Assembly: GCF_018613065.1 (NCBI RefSeq)
Contig: NZ_JAGGQW010000034.1
Span: 1-64,000, forward strand
Source of the DNA: Bacillus sp. ISL-7
Lineage (GTDB): Bacteria > Bacillota > Bacilli > Bacillales_B > DSM-18226
DNA: 64,000 bases
Direction of reading: 5' to 3'
The position numbers and the translations under genes are program-made. Positions 1 through 8,973 of this stretch are shown piece by piece; within the stretch, counting starts at the first letter, position 1, and the number at the start of each line of letters is the position of its first letter. A model generated the notes under the pieces. That model was not told where the DNA came from. It worked only from the letters and a program-made list of their open reading frames with translations, and did no database searches.

Positions 1-159
1 AGGAATTACAAGATTTGATAGGAAATTATATTGAAGAATATAACAATGATCGTTATCAATGGGGCCTAAATAAAATGACTCCGGTCCAATACCGGAGTCA
101 TCTAATAGCAGCTTAAACATGGTCTTTTTTAGACTGTCCATTTTATAGGTTACAGTTCA
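1..159 (+). mobile_element. Right end of an IS3-family (IS150-like) insertion sequence
   Basis: The window opens inside the 3' end of an IS3-type transposase, followed by about 40 bp ending in a GTTACAGTTCA-like terminus that resembles IS150-group right ends. The left part lies outside the window. The proposed outer end, about position 159, is only 22 bp from the stop codon of ctaA, which is transcribed towards it. The exact boundary and any target duplication cannot be checked because the other end is not visible. Confidence 0.7.
3..116 (+). CDS. IS3-family transposase OrfB, C-terminal fragment (cut by window edge)
   Basis: The reading frame is open from the first bases and ends at TAA 114-116. 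The last 37 residues contain YIEEYNNDRYQWGLNKMTP followed by VQYRSHL, the C-terminal signature of the DDE integrase domain of IS3-family OrfB proteins. The DDE catalytic residues lie upstream, outside the window, so whether the element is intact cannot be judged. It would catalyse copy-out/paste-in transposition of its own IS. Confidence 0.8.
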   Translation, partial: ELQDLIGNYIEEYNNDRYQWGLNKMTPVQYRSHLIAA

Positions 160-181
160 GTGGGTATCCCTGGCAGCTTTT

Positions 182-1090
182 TTATAGATTATTTTTTTTA
201 GATCTAGAATATAACAATAGGAAATAACCTAGGACGCCAAACAAACAAGTAATAAAGAAGGCGTGCAGCAGGGCGATATACAGATTTAAGCTGCTAAAAA
301 TAATCAAAGCTCCTGCAATCACTTGTAATGAAACAAGGATGAATGAAATAATCCAGCCCCAATAAAGAACTTTTTGGTTTTTGTAATGGCGAACAGTCAA
401 ATAAAGAATGTAAGTAATCCAGATAAAGATTAATCCAGCAGCGGTTCTGTGTCCCATTTGCACCCATTCGTACATATTGGAAGGCAAGGAAGGAGCGTCA
501 TTTAAACATAGCGGCCAGTCTCGACAAACCAAACTTGACTTAGTGTGACGTACGAGTGCGCCAGTGTAGATGACAAGATAACTATAAATGGAAACACCGA
601 CAATATGAAACCCCATTCTCTTATCGATATATAGTTTTTCGGCATCAAATCTCTTATCAATTTCAAATATTAGAAGTGTTAACAATAACACAGCAGAAAA
701 GGATACAAGTGAAATACCAAAATGTAATGCGAGTACAAAACCAGATTGTCCCCATTTTACTGCAGCAGCCCCAATTAATGCTTGTAAAAGTAAAAAGAAA
801 AAGGAAAGGAAGGAAAGAAATTTCGTTTCTCTAATATGTCCTACCGCTTTCCATGACCAAACAGAAAGAACGAGAACCATCATTCCAACTACTCCAGAGA
901 CAAGTCTGTGGGCAAGCTCAATAACTAATTCTGGGGTAATTTCCAACGGAAGAAATTTACCGTTACAAAGCGGCCATGATCTCCCGCATCCCATTCCAGA
1001 ATCAGTCTTTGTAACTAGTGCTCCGCCAATTAAGATAAATATCATTCCGATGGTAGTAGCAACAGCCAACCATTTCAAAGATCGTCGCAA
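182..1090 (-). CDS. ctaA: Haem A synthase CtaA (COX15 family)
   Basis: Membrane enzyme that oxidises haem O to haem A for the aa3-type oxidase. The 302-residue product has about eight hydrophobic helices. Conserved histidines are seen in [23 protein letters not shown] and LLHAFF, and there are two cysteine pairs, GCGRSWPLC (Cys35 and Cys42 with this start) and CRDWPLC. I use a TTG start at 1090: AGAGGTG precedes it at good spacing, whereas the GTG at 1099 overlaps that Shine-Dalgarno sequence. The N-terminus then lines up with B. subtilis CtaA. It is transcribed divergently from ctaB, as in B. subtilis. No clear terminator lies between its stop and the IS end. Confidence 0.96.
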   Translation of the reverse strand: MRRSLKWLAVATTIGMIFILIGGALVTKTDSGMGCGRSWPLCNGKFLPLEITPELVIELAHRLVSGVVGMMVLVLSVWSWKAVGHIRETKFLSFLSFFFLLLQALIGAAAVKWGQSGFVLALHFGISLVSFSAVLLLTLLIFEIDKRFDAEKLYIDKRMGFHIVGVSIYSYLVIYTGALVRHTKSSLVCRDWPLCLNDAPSLPSNMYEWVQMGHRTAAGLIFIWITYILYLTVRHYKNQKVLYWGWIISFILVSLQVIAGALIIFSSLNLYIALLHAFFITCLFGVLGYFLLLYSRSKKNNL

Positions 1091-1277
1091 AAAATTCACC
1101 TCTTAAAAAAGTTCAATAATTTGTCATTGGATAAACCTGACAGTATAATAGATTGGAAAGTAATTCGATTATTAAATTCCCTATTAATCATAACGAATAA
1201 AATTGAAAAAGAACAGAAATTAAGTATAGATTTTAAGATAACTTAAATCAATAAAAACAGATACGGAATAATATATA

Positions 1278-1303
1278 GTTTTCACTATTATTATAGTGAA
1301 AAC
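1278..1303. promoter_or_regulatory. Perfect 10-bp inverted repeat in the ctaA-ctaB intergenic region
   Basis: GTTTTCACTA, a 6-nt spacer, then TAGTGAAAAC. There is no T-run, so it is not an obvious terminator. It lies about 190 bp upstream of ctaA and 450 bp upstream of ctaB. The TCACTA/TAGTGA core loosely resembles half-sites of redox regulators, but the regulator is unknown. Confidence 0.4.
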
Positions 1304-1534
1304 CATAGAAACTCAGTTGGTGGTCTGTTAGAACTATATTAGTGGTAGTTTAATTAGAATTATTCCTTTTTAGGTGTAAGAGGAATTAAAATTAAACTCT
1401 TCATGTAGACACTAGGATTTTTTATAAATTTAGGGGATAATTTGTATAAATGGAATTATAAATCCTTAAAAAGCTAAGATTATAACGGTAAAATGAACTT
1501 TGGTCACAATTTAGTCTAAAATTATTCAAAAAAA

Positions 1535-1562
1535 ATTCACAAAAATATCTAAAAGTGTGATT
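1535..1562. promoter_or_regulatory. Candidate ResD-type site(s) upstream of ctaB
   Basis: ATTCACAAA at 1535-1543 is the exact reverse complement of TTTGTGAAT, the published B. subtilis ResD consensus as I recall it. A TGTGA half-site follows on the plus strand at 1556-1560. The rest of the 664-bp ctaA-ctaB gap (1091-1754) is very AT-rich with no ORF. The B. subtilis cta genes are regulated by ResDE, so the site fits, but binding is inferred. Confidence 0.4.
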
Positions 1563-1754
1563 TAATATACAGAGAAAGTGTTTTAATTATCACTATCTTT
1601 TTAATTTGATTGTTTATTAAATCGAAAAAAATTAATATTAATTTTCTATCATCGTTCCTTTTTTTTACAAATGAGGGCATATATAAATTAAATATCAATT
1701 ATCACTTACTTAAATGATGAATATTTGTTATTTAGGTTTAGGAGGAGAAACCAG

Positions 1755-2690
1755 ATGTCGAACTCTAAGGCCTTCGGAGAAGCTGCTATTGATAATGGCG
1801 CTGCGAGCTTGCAAGCCAATATAAAAACCTCTGCATGGAAAGACTTTATGGCTCTTATCAAAATTGGAATTGTAAATTCTAATCTTATTACTACTTTTAC
1901 GGGGTTATGGCTTGCGCTTCACTTTTCAGGACAAAGCTTTCTAAACAATTTAGATATCGTGCTTTTTACAGTAGCAGGATCTTCACTGATTATTGCAGGC
2001 TCATGTGCTATCAATAATTATGTTGATCGTGACATTGACCATTTAATGGAAAGAACAAAAGAAAGACCTACTGTAACCGGGAAAGTAGTTCCGATAAAAG
2101 TTCTCGTATTAGGTATTTTACTTATTGGACTGGGAACACTGTCTTTATTCTTTACTACGATGACTGCAACAGTAATTGGACTGCTTGGAGTTTTTAGCTA
2201 TGTTTTCCTGTATACATTATGGTCAAAGCGGCAATTGGTGTCCAACACTATTATTGGGAGCATATCAGGAGCAGTACCACCACTAATCGGATGGGCAGCA
2301 GTTGATGCAAATCTCGATATCATGGCATGGTCATTGTTTGTGCTAATGTTTGTTTGGCAGCCTCCGCATTTTTATGCGCTAGCGATGAGACGGGTTAAAG
2401 AATATAAAGCAGCTGGGATCCCAATGTTACCTGTAGTGAAGGGTTTTAAAACCACAAAAATTCACATCATCCTTTGGGTTGCTGCACTTCAGCCAATTCC
2501 ATTTTTTCTTACCAAATTAGGAATCCCATTTCTAATACTTGCTATCGTTCTAAATATCGGGTGGCTTGCATTAGGGATTTATGGATATAGAATCAAAGAT
2601 GACATAAAGTGGGCAAAACTAATGTTTGTTTACTCTTTGCAATATTTAACTATTATTTTTGTAGCAATGGTTATAGTTACATTAATTTAG
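1755..2690 (+). CDS. ctaB: Protohaem IX farnesyltransferase CtaB (haem O synthase)
   Basis: UbiA-superfamily membrane prenyltransferase that attaches a farnesyl group to haem B, giving haem O, the substrate of CtaA. The prenyl diphosphate motif [19 protein letters not shown] is present, the conserved KDD stretch lies near the C-terminus, and there are about nine hydrophobic segments; 311 residues is normal. ATG 1755 is chosen because GGAGGAG sits 8 bp upstream; a 10-residue upstream extension in frame lacks a ribosome site. It is first of the ctaBCDEF run. Confidence 0.96.
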   Translation: MSNSKAFGEAAIDNGAASLQANIKTSAWKDFMALIKIGIVNSNLITTFTGLWLALHFSGQSFLNNLDIVLFTVAGSSLIIAGSCAINNYVDRDIDHLMERTKERPTVTGKVVPIKVLVLGILLIGLGTLSLFFTTMTATVIGLLGVFSYVFLYTLWSKRQLVSNTIIGSISGAVPPLIGWAAVDANLDIMAWSLFVLMFVWQPPHFYALAMRRVKEYKAAGIPMLPVVKGFKTTKIHIILWVAALQPIPFFLTKLGIPFLILAIVLNIGWLALGIYGYRIKDDIKWAKLMFVYSLQYLTIIFVAMVIVTLI

Positions 2691-2700
2691 TTTTGCAAAT

Positions 2701-2729
2701 GATTGTTTCTTGTTTAAAGGGAAGCAATC
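2701..2729 (+). other. Intercistronic hairpin between ctaB and ctaC
   Basis: GATTGTTTC and GAAGCAATC can form a 9-bp stem (one G-U pair) with an 11-nt loop, 10 bp after the ctaB stop. No T-run follows, so it is more likely an mRNA-stability or partial-attenuation element than a terminator. Confidence 0.35.
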
Positions 2730-2801
2730 GTACTACATAATTCTTTGATCAACATAATGCTTTAAATAATTTTATTAGTGAAAGAGGGGTTTGATTAAGC
2801 T

Positions 2802-3860
2802 ATGAAAAGGCTAGCAAAGTGGCGTTTAATATCGTTATTTACGATTTTAGCGCTTGTTCTCTCCGGATGTGGCGAACCGTACCTTTCCACGTTAAAGCCT
2901 GCCGGTGAAGTTGCGCAAACGCAATATGATTTAATGAAGTTAAGTACGTTAATCATGGTTGGGGTTATTGTTATTGTTGCGATTATTTTCGTTTTGATTT
3001 TGGTTCGTTTTAAACGAAGGGATGACAGAATACCAAAACAAGTAGAAGGAAGTCACAAATTAGAAATTATTTGGACTGCTGTGCCGATTCTTTTACTATT
3101 AATTCTTGCCGTTCCGACTGTGGCCGCAACCTTTAAACTTGCAGATGTATCTCCAATGGATAAGAAAAATACAAAGGCACTTGTAATTAATGTTCGGTCA
3201 CACTTATATTGGTGGGACTTTGAATATCCAGGCAAGAAGATTGTTACAAGCCAGGAACTTGTTGTTCCTACAAATGAAAAGGTATATTTTAACTTGAAGT
3301 CATCTGATGTGAAACACTCATTTTGGATTCCAGCAGTAGGTGGAAAGTTAGATACAAATACGGAGAATATTAATAAATTCTGGCTAGAGTTTGACGATAA
3401 AAAAGCAAACGAAGCAGGAAATCTTTTCTATGGAAAATGTGCAGAACTTTGTGGTCCATCCCATGCTTTAATGGATTTTAAAGTAAAAGCTATTAGCCGG
3501 GATAAATTTGACGCTTGGGTAACTTCGATGCAGAATGTTAAAGAACCACAAAAAGCCCAGACAGCTTCTGCGGCACAAGGACAAGAACTATTTAATAAAA
3601 GCTGTATTGGCTGTCATGCTGTAACACCATCAAACAAAATGCCAGACACAGCACGTCTAGCACCAAACTTATCAAACTTTGGTGAACGATCTCGTGTAGC
3701 CGGTGTTTTGGATCATAATAAAGAAGAGTTAAAAAATTGGATTCGTAATCCAGAAACATACAAACCAGGTAACATGATGACAGGAAAATACCCGGAAATG
3801 TCTGAAAAACAGCTAGATGCTTTAGCAGACTATTTAATGGGCTTAAAAGCCCAGCAATAA
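2802..3860 (+). CDS. ctaC: Cytochrome c oxidase subunit II with fused cytochrome c domain (caa3 type)
   Basis: Electron-entry subunit of cytochrome caa3 oxidase. It has a lipoprotein signal with lipobox LSGC (Cys near residue 23), two transmembrane helices, then an outer cupredoxin domain with the CuA ligands in KCAELCGPSHALM plus an upstream His (VKHSFW). A C-terminal cytochrome c domain follows, with haem motif CIGCH and a probable axial Met (GNMMTGKYPEM). The fused c domain explains how it takes electrons from menaquinol-cytochrome c reductase. At 352 residues it matches Bacillus CtaC. It is separated from ctaB by 111 bp with a hairpin. Confidence 0.97.
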   Translation: MKRLAKWRLISLFTILALVLSGCGEPYLSTLKPAGEVAQTQYDLMKLSTLIMVGVIVIVAIIFVLILVRFKRRDDRIPKQVEGSHKLEIIWTAVPILLLLILAVPTVAATFKLADVSPMDKKNTKALVINVRSHLYWWDFEYPGKKIVTSQELVVPTNEKVYFNLKSSDVKHSFWIPAVGGKLDTNTENINKFWLEFDDKKANEAGNLFYGKCAELCGPSHALMDFKVKAISRDKFDAWVTSMQNVKEPQKAQTASAAQGQELFNKSCIGCHAVTPSNKMPDTARLAPNLSNFGERSRVAGVLDHNKEELKNWIRNPETYKPGNMMTGKYPEMSEKQLDALADYLMGLKAQQ

Positions 3861-3891
3861 TTGGGGAATTGGTTGAAAGGGAGGTAAAATT

Positions 3892-5763
3892 GTGAGTACC
3901 TATGCTCAAAAAAAGGGATTTGGCGCAACATTATGGGACTTTTTAACAACTGTTGACCATAAAAAAATTGCCATCCTATATCTCATTGCAGGTGGATTTT
4001 TCTTCTTAGTGGGCGGACTTGAAGCAGTATTTATCCGTATCCAACTTGCAGTGCCTAATAATGATTTTGTGAGTGCCGGATTATTTAATGAAATTATAAC
4101 AATGCACGGAACAACAATGATTTTCTTAGCTGCGATGCCGCTGGTTTTCGCTTTTATGAATGCAGTAATGCCATTACAGATTGGAGCCCGCGATGTAGCG
4201 TTTCCATTTGTTAATGCATTAGGATTTTGGTTGTTCTTTTTTGGAGGAATATTCCTAAACCTCTCTTGGTTCTTAGGAGGAGCACCTGATGCAGGATGGA
4301 CATCATACGCGTCACTTGCACTTCATTCCCAAGGGCATGGCGTAGACTTTTATATCTTAGGTTTACAGATATCAGGTATAGGAACATTAATTGGTGGTAT
4401 TAACTTCCTTGTTACCATCATTAACATGCGTGCTCCAGGTATGACATATATGAGAATGCCTTTGTTTACTTGGACTACATTTGTTACCTCAGCACTTATT
4501 TTGTTTGCATTTCCTCCATTAACAGTTGGTTTAGTTTTAATGATGTTTGACCGCTTGTTTGGTGCGAATTTCTTTGATGCCACTATGGGTGGTAATACGA
4601 TTATTTGGGAACATCTTTTCTGGATTTTCGGTCATCCAGAAGTATATATTTTAATACTTCCAGCTTTCGGGATTTTCTCAGAGATTTTTCCGATTTTCTC
4701 AAGAAAGCGATTATTTGGATACTCTTCCATGGTATTTGCAACTGTATTAATAGGTTTCTTAGGCTTCATGGTATGGGCCCACCATATGTTTACTACAGGT
4801 TTAGGTCCAGTAGCTAATGCCATTTTCGCAGTTGCTACAATGGCTATTGGTGTACCGACCGGAATTAAAATTTTCAACTGGCTTTTAACAATGTGGGGAG
4901 GAAGTGTAAAATTTACCACTCCTATGCATTGGGCAATGGCGTTTATTCCATCATTTCTTGCTGGTGGAGTAACAGGGGTAATGCTTGCCTCCGCAGCAGC
5001 CGACTATCAATATCATGATACTTATTTTGTTGTTGCACACTTCCATTACGTAATTGTGGGTGGTGTGGTATTTGCAGTCTTTGCAGGTACACATCTATAT
5101 TGGCCAAAAATGTTTGGTACCATGTTAAATGAAACACTTGGAAAAATTACTTTCTGGTTGTTCTTTATTGGGTTCCATTTAACATTCTTTATCCAACATT
5201 TCTTAGGTTTATGGGGAATGCCGCGACGCGTTTTCACATACCTTCCTGGTCAAGGATTTGAGACTGCTAACATGGTTAGTTCTATAGGTGCTGCGTTTAT
5301 GGGATTAGGTGTTATCGTAATGTTATTTAACATCATTATCACTTCTGTGAAAAATGTTAAAGTTGGTAATGATCCATGGGGAGATGGAAGAACACTTGAA
5401 TGGGCAATCCCTTCTCCACCACCGTTTTATAATTTTAAGCAGCTTCCACTTGTACGTAGTTTAGATGCTTACTGGTTAGAAAAAATGGATGGTAAAAAAG
5501 GAATGACTCCGGCAGAGCCACTTGGTGATATTCATATGCCAAATTCGTCGTTTTTACCGTTTATGATGGCTCTAGGATTATTCATTGCGGCATTTGGTGC
5601 AATGTACCATGTAAATGATAAGGCTTGGGCATTACCAGTAATGATCATCGGATTATTAGTAACTTTTGGCTCCATGTTCTTACGTTCGGTGAAAGACGAT
5701 CATGGATTTCATATTCACAAAGAAGACTTAATTGATGAGGATGATAAGGGGGTTAAGGCATAA
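3892..5763 (+). CDS. ctaD: Cytochrome c oxidase subunit I (caa3 type)
   Basis: Catalytic haem-copper subunit (623 residues) holding haem a and the a3-CuB centre and pumping protons. Visible motifs are the HPEVYILILP segment with the His-Tyr crosslink pair, the CuB His pair in AHHMFTTG, the DTYFVVAHFHYV haem ligands, and an early MHGTTMIF haem a ligand. It starts at GTG 3892 with GGGAGG about 8 bp upstream and shares one base with ctaE (TAATG), suggesting translational coupling. It has about 14 helices, one or two more than the minimal subunit I, as is typical of Bacillus CtaD. Confidence 0.97.
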   Translation: MSTYAQKKGFGATLWDFLTTVDHKKIAILYLIAGGFFFLVGGLEAVFIRIQLAVPNNDFVSAGLFNEIITMHGTTMIFLAAMPLVFAFMNAVMPLQIGARDVAFPFVNALGFWLFFFGGIFLNLSWFLGGAPDAGWTSYASLALHSQGHGVDFYILGLQISGIGTLIGGINFLVTIINMRAPGMTYMRMPLFTWTTFVTSALILFAFPPLTVGLVLMMFDRLFGANFFDATMGGNTIIWEHLFWIFGHPEVYILILPAFGIFSEIFPIFSRKRLFGYSSMVFATVLIGFLGFMVWAHHMFTTGLGPVANAIFAVATMAIGVPTGIKIFNWLLTMWGGSVKFTTPMHWAMAFIPSFLAGGVTGVMLASAAADYQYHDTYFVVAHFHYVIVGGVVFAVFAGTHLYWPKMFGTMLNETLGKITFWLFFIGFHLTFFIQHFLGLWGMPRRVFTYLPGQGFETANMVSSIGAAFMGLGVIVMLFNIIITSVKNVKVGNDPWGDGRTLEWAIPSPPPFYNFKQLPLVRSLDAYWLEKMDGKKGMTPAEPLGDIHMPNSSFLPFMMALGLFIAAFGAMYHVNDKAWALPVMIIGLLVTFGSMFLRSVKDDHGFHIHKEDLIDEDDKGVKA

Positions 5764-6389
5764 TGCACGCTGATGAAAAATTTACTTATGAAACATGGCC
5801 TGCTGCGCCGGAAAAATCAACCCTTGAATCCAAAAATAAATTCTTAGGTTTTTGGTTTTTCCTAGGGGGAGAGACAGTTCTTTTTGCTTCCCTTTTTGCC
5901 ACTTACCTTGCATTGAAGGATAAAGTTCCTGATTCAAGTCACCATCTAGCTAAGGATTTATTTGAATTACCGTTAACATTTGTCGCGACAATGCTTCTTT
6001 TAACGAGTTCATTAACAAGTGTTTACGCAATGTACCACATGAAGAACTTTGCCTTCAAAAAAATGATGGTCTGGCTCGGTCTTACTGCGCTATTAGGTGC
6101 AGGTTTCTTAGGACTTGAGGTTTACGAGTTTTCCCATTATGTTCATGAAGGACATACATTTACAAGCAGTGCTTTCGGTTCTGCCTTCTACGCACTAGTT
6201 GGTTTTCATGGAGGCCACGTTGCATTTGGTTTACTTTGGTGTTTAACATTGATGTTTAGAAATTCCAAACGAGGCTTAGACCTTTACAACGCTCCAAAAT
6301 TCTATGTATTTAGTTTATACTGGCATTTTATCGATGTTGTTTGGGTATTTATCTTTACAGTAGTATATTTAATGGGAATGGTGGGATAA
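5763..6389 (+). CDS. ctaE: Cytochrome c oxidase subunit III
   Basis: Integral membrane subunit (208 residues, five hydrophobic segments) of the caa3 oxidase, thought to support proton uptake and stability. Family marks are GFWFFLGGETVLFASLFATY near the N-terminus, GFHGGHVAFGL in the middle and FYVFSLYWHFIDVVWVFIFT near the end. Its ATG overlaps the ctaD stop by one base and the next gene begins 4 bp after its stop, so it is mid-operon. Confidence 0.96.
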   Translation: MHADEKFTYETWPAAPEKSTLESKNKFLGFWFFLGGETVLFASLFATYLALKDKVPDSSHHLAKDLFELPLTFVATMLLLTSSLTSVYAMYHMKNFAFKKMMVWLGLTALLGAGFLGLEVYEFSHYVHEGHTFTSSAFGSAFYALVGFHGGHVAFGLLWCLTLMFRNSKRGLDLYNAPKFYVFSLYWHFIDVVWVFIFTVVYLMGMVG

Positions 6390-6393
6390 ACTG

Positions 6394-6729
6394 ATGGCTA
6401 ATCAACAATTAAATTCAGGTAACCCAAGAGTAGACATTGAATATCGTCGCAAGAAAAATGCAGAAGAGATGAGATATCAATTGGTTTCTTTTGCCTTGAT
6501 GATTTTCTTAACTCTCATTGCTTTTGCGGCTGTTGCAATTAAAGGATTTAGTGCGTGGTTTACAGTTCCATTTATTATCCTTTTAGCTGTCGTTCAAGTT
6601 ATTTTTCAACTATATTATTTCATGCATATGAGCCATAAAGGACATGAAGCACCATCGCTCTTTTTATACTCTGGTGTGATGGTTGGAGCAATAACTATTC
6701 TTACGTTTTCAACTATTATTTGGTGGTAA
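6394..6729 (+). CDS. ctaF: Cytochrome c oxidase subunit IV (CtaF)
   Basis: A small subunit of 111 residues with three hydrophobic helices; the FQLYYFMHMSHKGHE stretch is characteristic of the prokaryotic subunit IV (COX4_pro) family. It is the last oxidase structural gene, 4 bp after ctaE, and is followed immediately by a strong terminator, so the structural operon probably ends here. Confidence 0.95.
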   Translation: MANQQLNSGNPRVDIEYRRKKNAEEMRYQLVSFALMIFLTLIAFAAVAIKGFSAWFTVPFIILLAVVQVIFQLYYFMHMSHKGHEAPSLFLYSGVMVGAITILTFSTIIWW

Positions 6730-6740
6730 TATGTTCAAAA

Positions 6741-6773
6741 AAGAAAATCGGCTTATGGCCGATTTTCTTTTTT
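6741..6773 (+). terminator. Rho-independent terminator after ctaF
   Basis: A 12-bp perfect stem (AAGAAAATCGGC / GCCGATTTTCTT) with a 5-nt loop runs into a T-tract. It separates the oxidase structural genes from ctaG. Confidence 0.92.
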
Positions 6774-6872
6774 AGACCTATCTAAGGGTTGTTTCCATTT
6801 TCTTTGCGTATCGTTTTGGCCAAGGGTATAATATAGTCAATAATACTTTTAAATCATAATGAGGTGATTTGG

Positions 6873-7778
6873 GTGCTTACATTAGATATATTCGGTTTTA
6901 AAGCACTTTGGAGCCCGTATTTTTTACTAATCTTGATAGTCATAACTGTAGGGTATTTTGTCCTTACAACAAAATACAGAAGCTTTTTTCCAGATGGTGA
7001 GCCATTAACGAAAACACAAGGAGCTTTGTTTTTATTATCAATGATCCTGCTTTATGCCATTAAAGGATCTCCTGTTGATTTATTAGCACACCTTATGTTT
7101 TGGGTCCATATGATTCAAATGGCTGCTTTAGTTTTAGTCGTACCGCCTCTATTTATCATGGCTGTACCTGACTGGTTTTGGAGAAAAATTTTCAGTGTTT
7201 CCGTTATTGATTCGCTTTTTAAGCTTTTCTCAAAACCACTTATTGCTTTAATTGCATTTAACGGCTTTTTTTCTTTTTATCATGTACCCATCATTTTTGA
7301 TCACATCATGCAAAATGCTTGGCTGCATGCTGGCTATTCAATCTTATTGTTTGCCGTCGCAATCTTTATGTGGTGGCCATTGCTTAATAAGATGCCTGAA
7401 CATCAGACATTAAATGGACTTAAGAAGGTTGGTTATATTTTTGCAGATGGGATTCTGTTAACACCAGCTTGTGCCTTAATCATTTTTGCAGATACACCAA
7501 TGTATGCAACCTATTCTGATCCCCATGTTTGGGGACAAGTGATGAGCCTATGTGTTGGATCAGCGAACTTCGATAGTTTAAATTTGAGTGGTCCACAACT
7601 TTTTAGTTCGATATCATTACTACATGATCAGCAGCTTGGTGGAGTTTTAATGAAAATTATTCAAGAAATTATATATGGTGTCATTCTTGGTCATGTTTTC
7701 TTCGAATGGTACCGTAAAGATCAATCAGACTCCGAACAGGAAATGAAGCAACCATTAAATCCGTTGCTCATTAAATAA
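6873..7778 (+). CDS. ctaG: Cytochrome c oxidase assembly factor CtaG (caa3_CtaG family)
   Basis: A polytopic membrane protein (301 residues) needed in B. subtilis for active cytochrome caa3, probably in CuB assembly or insertion. It begins MLTLDIFGFKALWSPYF, as in Bacillus CtaG, and has conserved histidines in LAHLMFWVHMIQM, FYHVP, HDQQLGG and GHVFFEWY. I chose GTG 6873, which has GAGGTGAT about 6 bp upstream; the GTG at 6864 lies inside that Shine-Dalgarno sequence. A terminator follows. Confidence 0.94.
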   Translation: MLTLDIFGFKALWSPYFLLILIVITVGYFVLTTKYRSFFPDGEPLTKTQGALFLLSMILLYAIKGSPVDLLAHLMFWVHMIQMAALVLVVPPLFIMAVPDWFWRKIFSVSVIDSLFKLFSKPLIALIAFNGFFSFYHVPIIFDHIMQNAWLHAGYSILLFAVAIFMWWPLLNKMPEHQTLNGLKKVGYIFADGILLTPACALIIFADTPMYATYSDPHVWGQVMSLCVGSANFDSLNLSGPQLFSSISLLHDQQLGGVLMKIIQEIIYGVILGHVFFEWYRKDQSDSEQEMKQPLNPLLIK

Positions 7779-7806
7779 TCTCCCATACTCCTGGGAGATT
7801 TTTTTA
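7777..7806 (+). terminator. Terminator after ctaG
   Basis: A 9-bp perfect stem AATCTCCCA / TGGGAGATT with a 6-nt loop and seven following T residues. It overlaps the ctaG stop codon. Confidence 0.9.
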
Positions 7807-7898
7807 CTGATAAGCCTTAATTTCTTGGGTATCGTTTGAAAAGTAAGGATCGTTGAACTACTATTATTGTAGAATAAAAGAAAAGAGAGGACGCCTAA

Positions 7899-8363
7899 AT
7901 GAATTCCTTACCGATTTTACCTACTATTAGTACCTCATTTATTGTTTTAAGTGCTATTACTGTTGCTATTGGATGGTGGCAAATTAAGCAAAGACATATT
8001 GAGGCCCACAAAAAGACAATGTTTTTGGCTGCTATTTTTGCTGTAATCTTTTTTATTATCTATGCTTCTAGAACCCTCTTTATTGGAAATACTTCGTTTG
8101 GAGGGCCAGATAATATCAAAATTTATTATACAATATTTTTAATCTTCCATATTACACTTGCGACGACTGGAGCTGTATTCGGCATTGTCTCTATCATGAC
8201 AGGATACAAAAACAAACTTTCTATCCATCGAAAGCTGGGCCCGATAACTAGTTTCATTTGGTTTTTTACTGCGATCACGGGTGTTGCCGTATACCTATTG
8301 CTTTATGTATTTTATCGAGGCGGCGAGACAACATCTATGCTAAAAGCAATTCTTGGACTATAA
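7899..8363 (+). CDS. DUF420 membrane protein, CtaM-like oxidase assembly factor
   Basis: 154 residues with four hydrophobic helices and the DUF420 pattern of paired histidines (KQRHIEAHKKTM, IFHITLATTG, SIHRKLG). The family includes Staphylococcus aureus CtaM and B. subtilis YozB (CtaM), required for maturation of haem-copper oxidases. Its position directly after ctaG supports the same role here; that is inference from family and context. ATG 7899 has an AGAGAGG ribosome site. A bidirectional terminator follows. Confidence 0.8.
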   Translation: MNSLPILPTISTSFIVLSAITVAIGWWQIKQRHIEAHKKTMFLAAIFAVIFFIIYASRTLFIGNTSFGGPDNIKIYYTIFLIFHITLATTGAVFGIVSIMTGYKNKLSIHRKLGPITSFIWFFTAITGVAVYLLLYVFYRGGETTSMLKAILGL

Positions 8364-8386
8364 AAAATTAATCGCTTCCGAATAAT

Positions 8387-8418
8387 AAAAAGACGCATGA
8401 GAACCATGCGTCTTTTTT
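8387..8418. terminator. Bidirectional terminator
   Basis: The stem AAAAAGACGCATG / CATGCGTCTTTTT has a 5-nt loop, A-rich on the left and T-rich on the right. It can stop both the DUF420 gene (+) and the convergent YugN-like gene (-). Confidence 0.92.
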
Positions 8419-8421
8419 CGA

Positions 8422-8781
8422 TTATAATGCAAACTTACTTACTTCTGCTTTTACTTCATCGAGAATTTTTTTACATTGATTTACAAGTGAGGTTGGGAAG
8501 CTTTCGCCATCACCATATTCTACACCATGCGGGTAATAATGTTTGCCTAAAAGCGGTGTCATTAATTGAATAGTTGCTTTATCAGCGCCAATATCGCCCT
8601 CAATCGCATGACCCCGTACACGCAAGTAAAATACCTCTTCTTTTAATTCAAACTTGCGGTCGTATGTAACTCGTTCGTAGTCCCATTGTCCTTCGCGAAC
8701 TAAACCGTGATCTAACATTACTTCATCTAAACGGTTTAAGTCAGCCTTTAACTTTTCAATTTCAGTATTCTCGAATTTCAT
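8422..8781 (-). CDS. YugN-like family protein (YlbA position)
   Basis: A small soluble protein of 119 residues matching the YugN-like family as I remember it: a charged N-terminal helix (LKADLNRLDEVMLDHGL) followed by WDYERVTYDRKFE and YYPHGVEYGDGE. It occupies the slot of B. subtilis ylbA, also antisense to its neighbours. Function is unknown. GGAGGG lies at good spacing before the ATG. Confidence 0.7.
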   Translation of the reverse strand: MKFENTEIEKLKADLNRLDEVMLDHGLVREGQWDYERVTYDRKFELKEEVFYLRVRGHAIEGDIGADKATIQLMTPLLGKHYYPHGVEYGDGESFPTSLVNQCKKILDEVKAEVSKFAL

Positions 8782-8973
8782 AATGAATCCCTCCTAAAAA
8801 CAATACCATTGCCCCTATGTTTCCTATTTAAGTAGGAAAGCAATAATAATTCAATTTAATAATAGTTGAAAATGTTTCAACTTGCAATGAATACCTTCAG
8901 CGAATAAAACAATCTTGGTAGGAAACCCTAAAATACTGGTAAGAGGAATTAAATAAACATAGGGGGCAGTAAA

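Noticed and set aside
3592..3909. 105-codon minus-strand ORF opposite the ctaC/ctaD junction
   Set aside because: Overlaps the cytochrome c domain of ctaC, which is certain; no independent support.
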